DNA from: a virus
Direction: 5' to 3' (one strand)
Virus record (IMG/VR): IMGVR_UViG_3300043410_002046
Coordinates: 1 to 25,868 of that record
DNA length: 25,868 nt
Shown piece after piece: positions 25,861 through 25,868 of the stretch. A program made the translations under genes and the position numbers. The notes below the pieces were generated by a model. The model saw only the letters and a program-made list of their open reading frames with translations. It had not been told where the DNA came from and made no database searches. Position 1 is the stretch's first letter. Every line of letters starts with the position of its first letter.

Positions 25861-25868
25861 TGGCTGAT
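25860..25868 (+). CDS. Start of the next gene, cut by the window edge
   Basis: ATG overlapping the previous TGA (TGATG) followed by two codons (Ala, Asp). It continues the pattern of coupled genes. Confidence 0.4.

Overview
The window is a compact, entirely plus-strand piece of a large T4-superfamily myovirus genome. The cassette at 436-2951 follows the T4 order: sliding clamp (gp45), clamp-loader ATPase (gp44), clamp-loader small subunit (gp62) and the translational repressor RegA. The host is probably an alphaproteobacterium, most likely a Rhizobiales member. Two signs point there: the phage tRNA-His has A73 and no encoded G-1, an alphaproteobacterial peculiarity, and the gene at 18383 encodes a typical rhizobial Omp25-like outer-membrane protein whose mature end begins ADLPSKAAP.

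Layout. 1-409: end of a glycosyltransferase. 436-2951: replication clamp operon with an internal terminator after gp45. 2960-5514: small early-type genes, several behind sigma70 promoters with 16-17 bp spacers and extended -10 elements, including a mini ArdC-like antirestriction domain (3887) and an HTH protein (5254). 5576-10410: a promoter followed by a roughly 4.7-kb tRNA array with 25 tRNA genes, one degenerate tRNA-like element, several blocks that look like structured non-coding RNAs, two AU-rich perfect hairpins and five small protein genes, four of which end inside the next tRNA. With the tRNA-Gln at 23269 there are 26 tRNAs, and the array alone covers all 20 amino acids plus initiator Met.

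10483-19362: an accessory block with unusual content. It holds a 614-aa exported protein with an outer-membrane-barrel-like C-terminus, two paralogous DctP-type solute-binding proteins without signal peptides, a DUF2061 membrane protein, two paralogous PP-loop (SGGIDST) ATP pyrophosphatase-like proteins, a TctC/Bug-type periplasmic binding protein with a signal peptide, a tiny membrane protein, the Omp25-like protein and a GNAT acetyltransferase. Three carboxylate-binding folds beside two PP-loop enzymes look like a phage module for capturing or modifying a small carboxylated molecule. This is inference; the substrate cannot be read from sequence.

19480-25868: about 25 short, tightly coupled hypothetical genes (TGATG/TAATG overlaps, AAGGAGA ribosome-binding sites), typical of a host-takeover region, with a lone tRNA-Gln(TTG). 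Two promoter regions here copy one near 3780. No mobile element, CRISPR array or minus-strand gene was supported.
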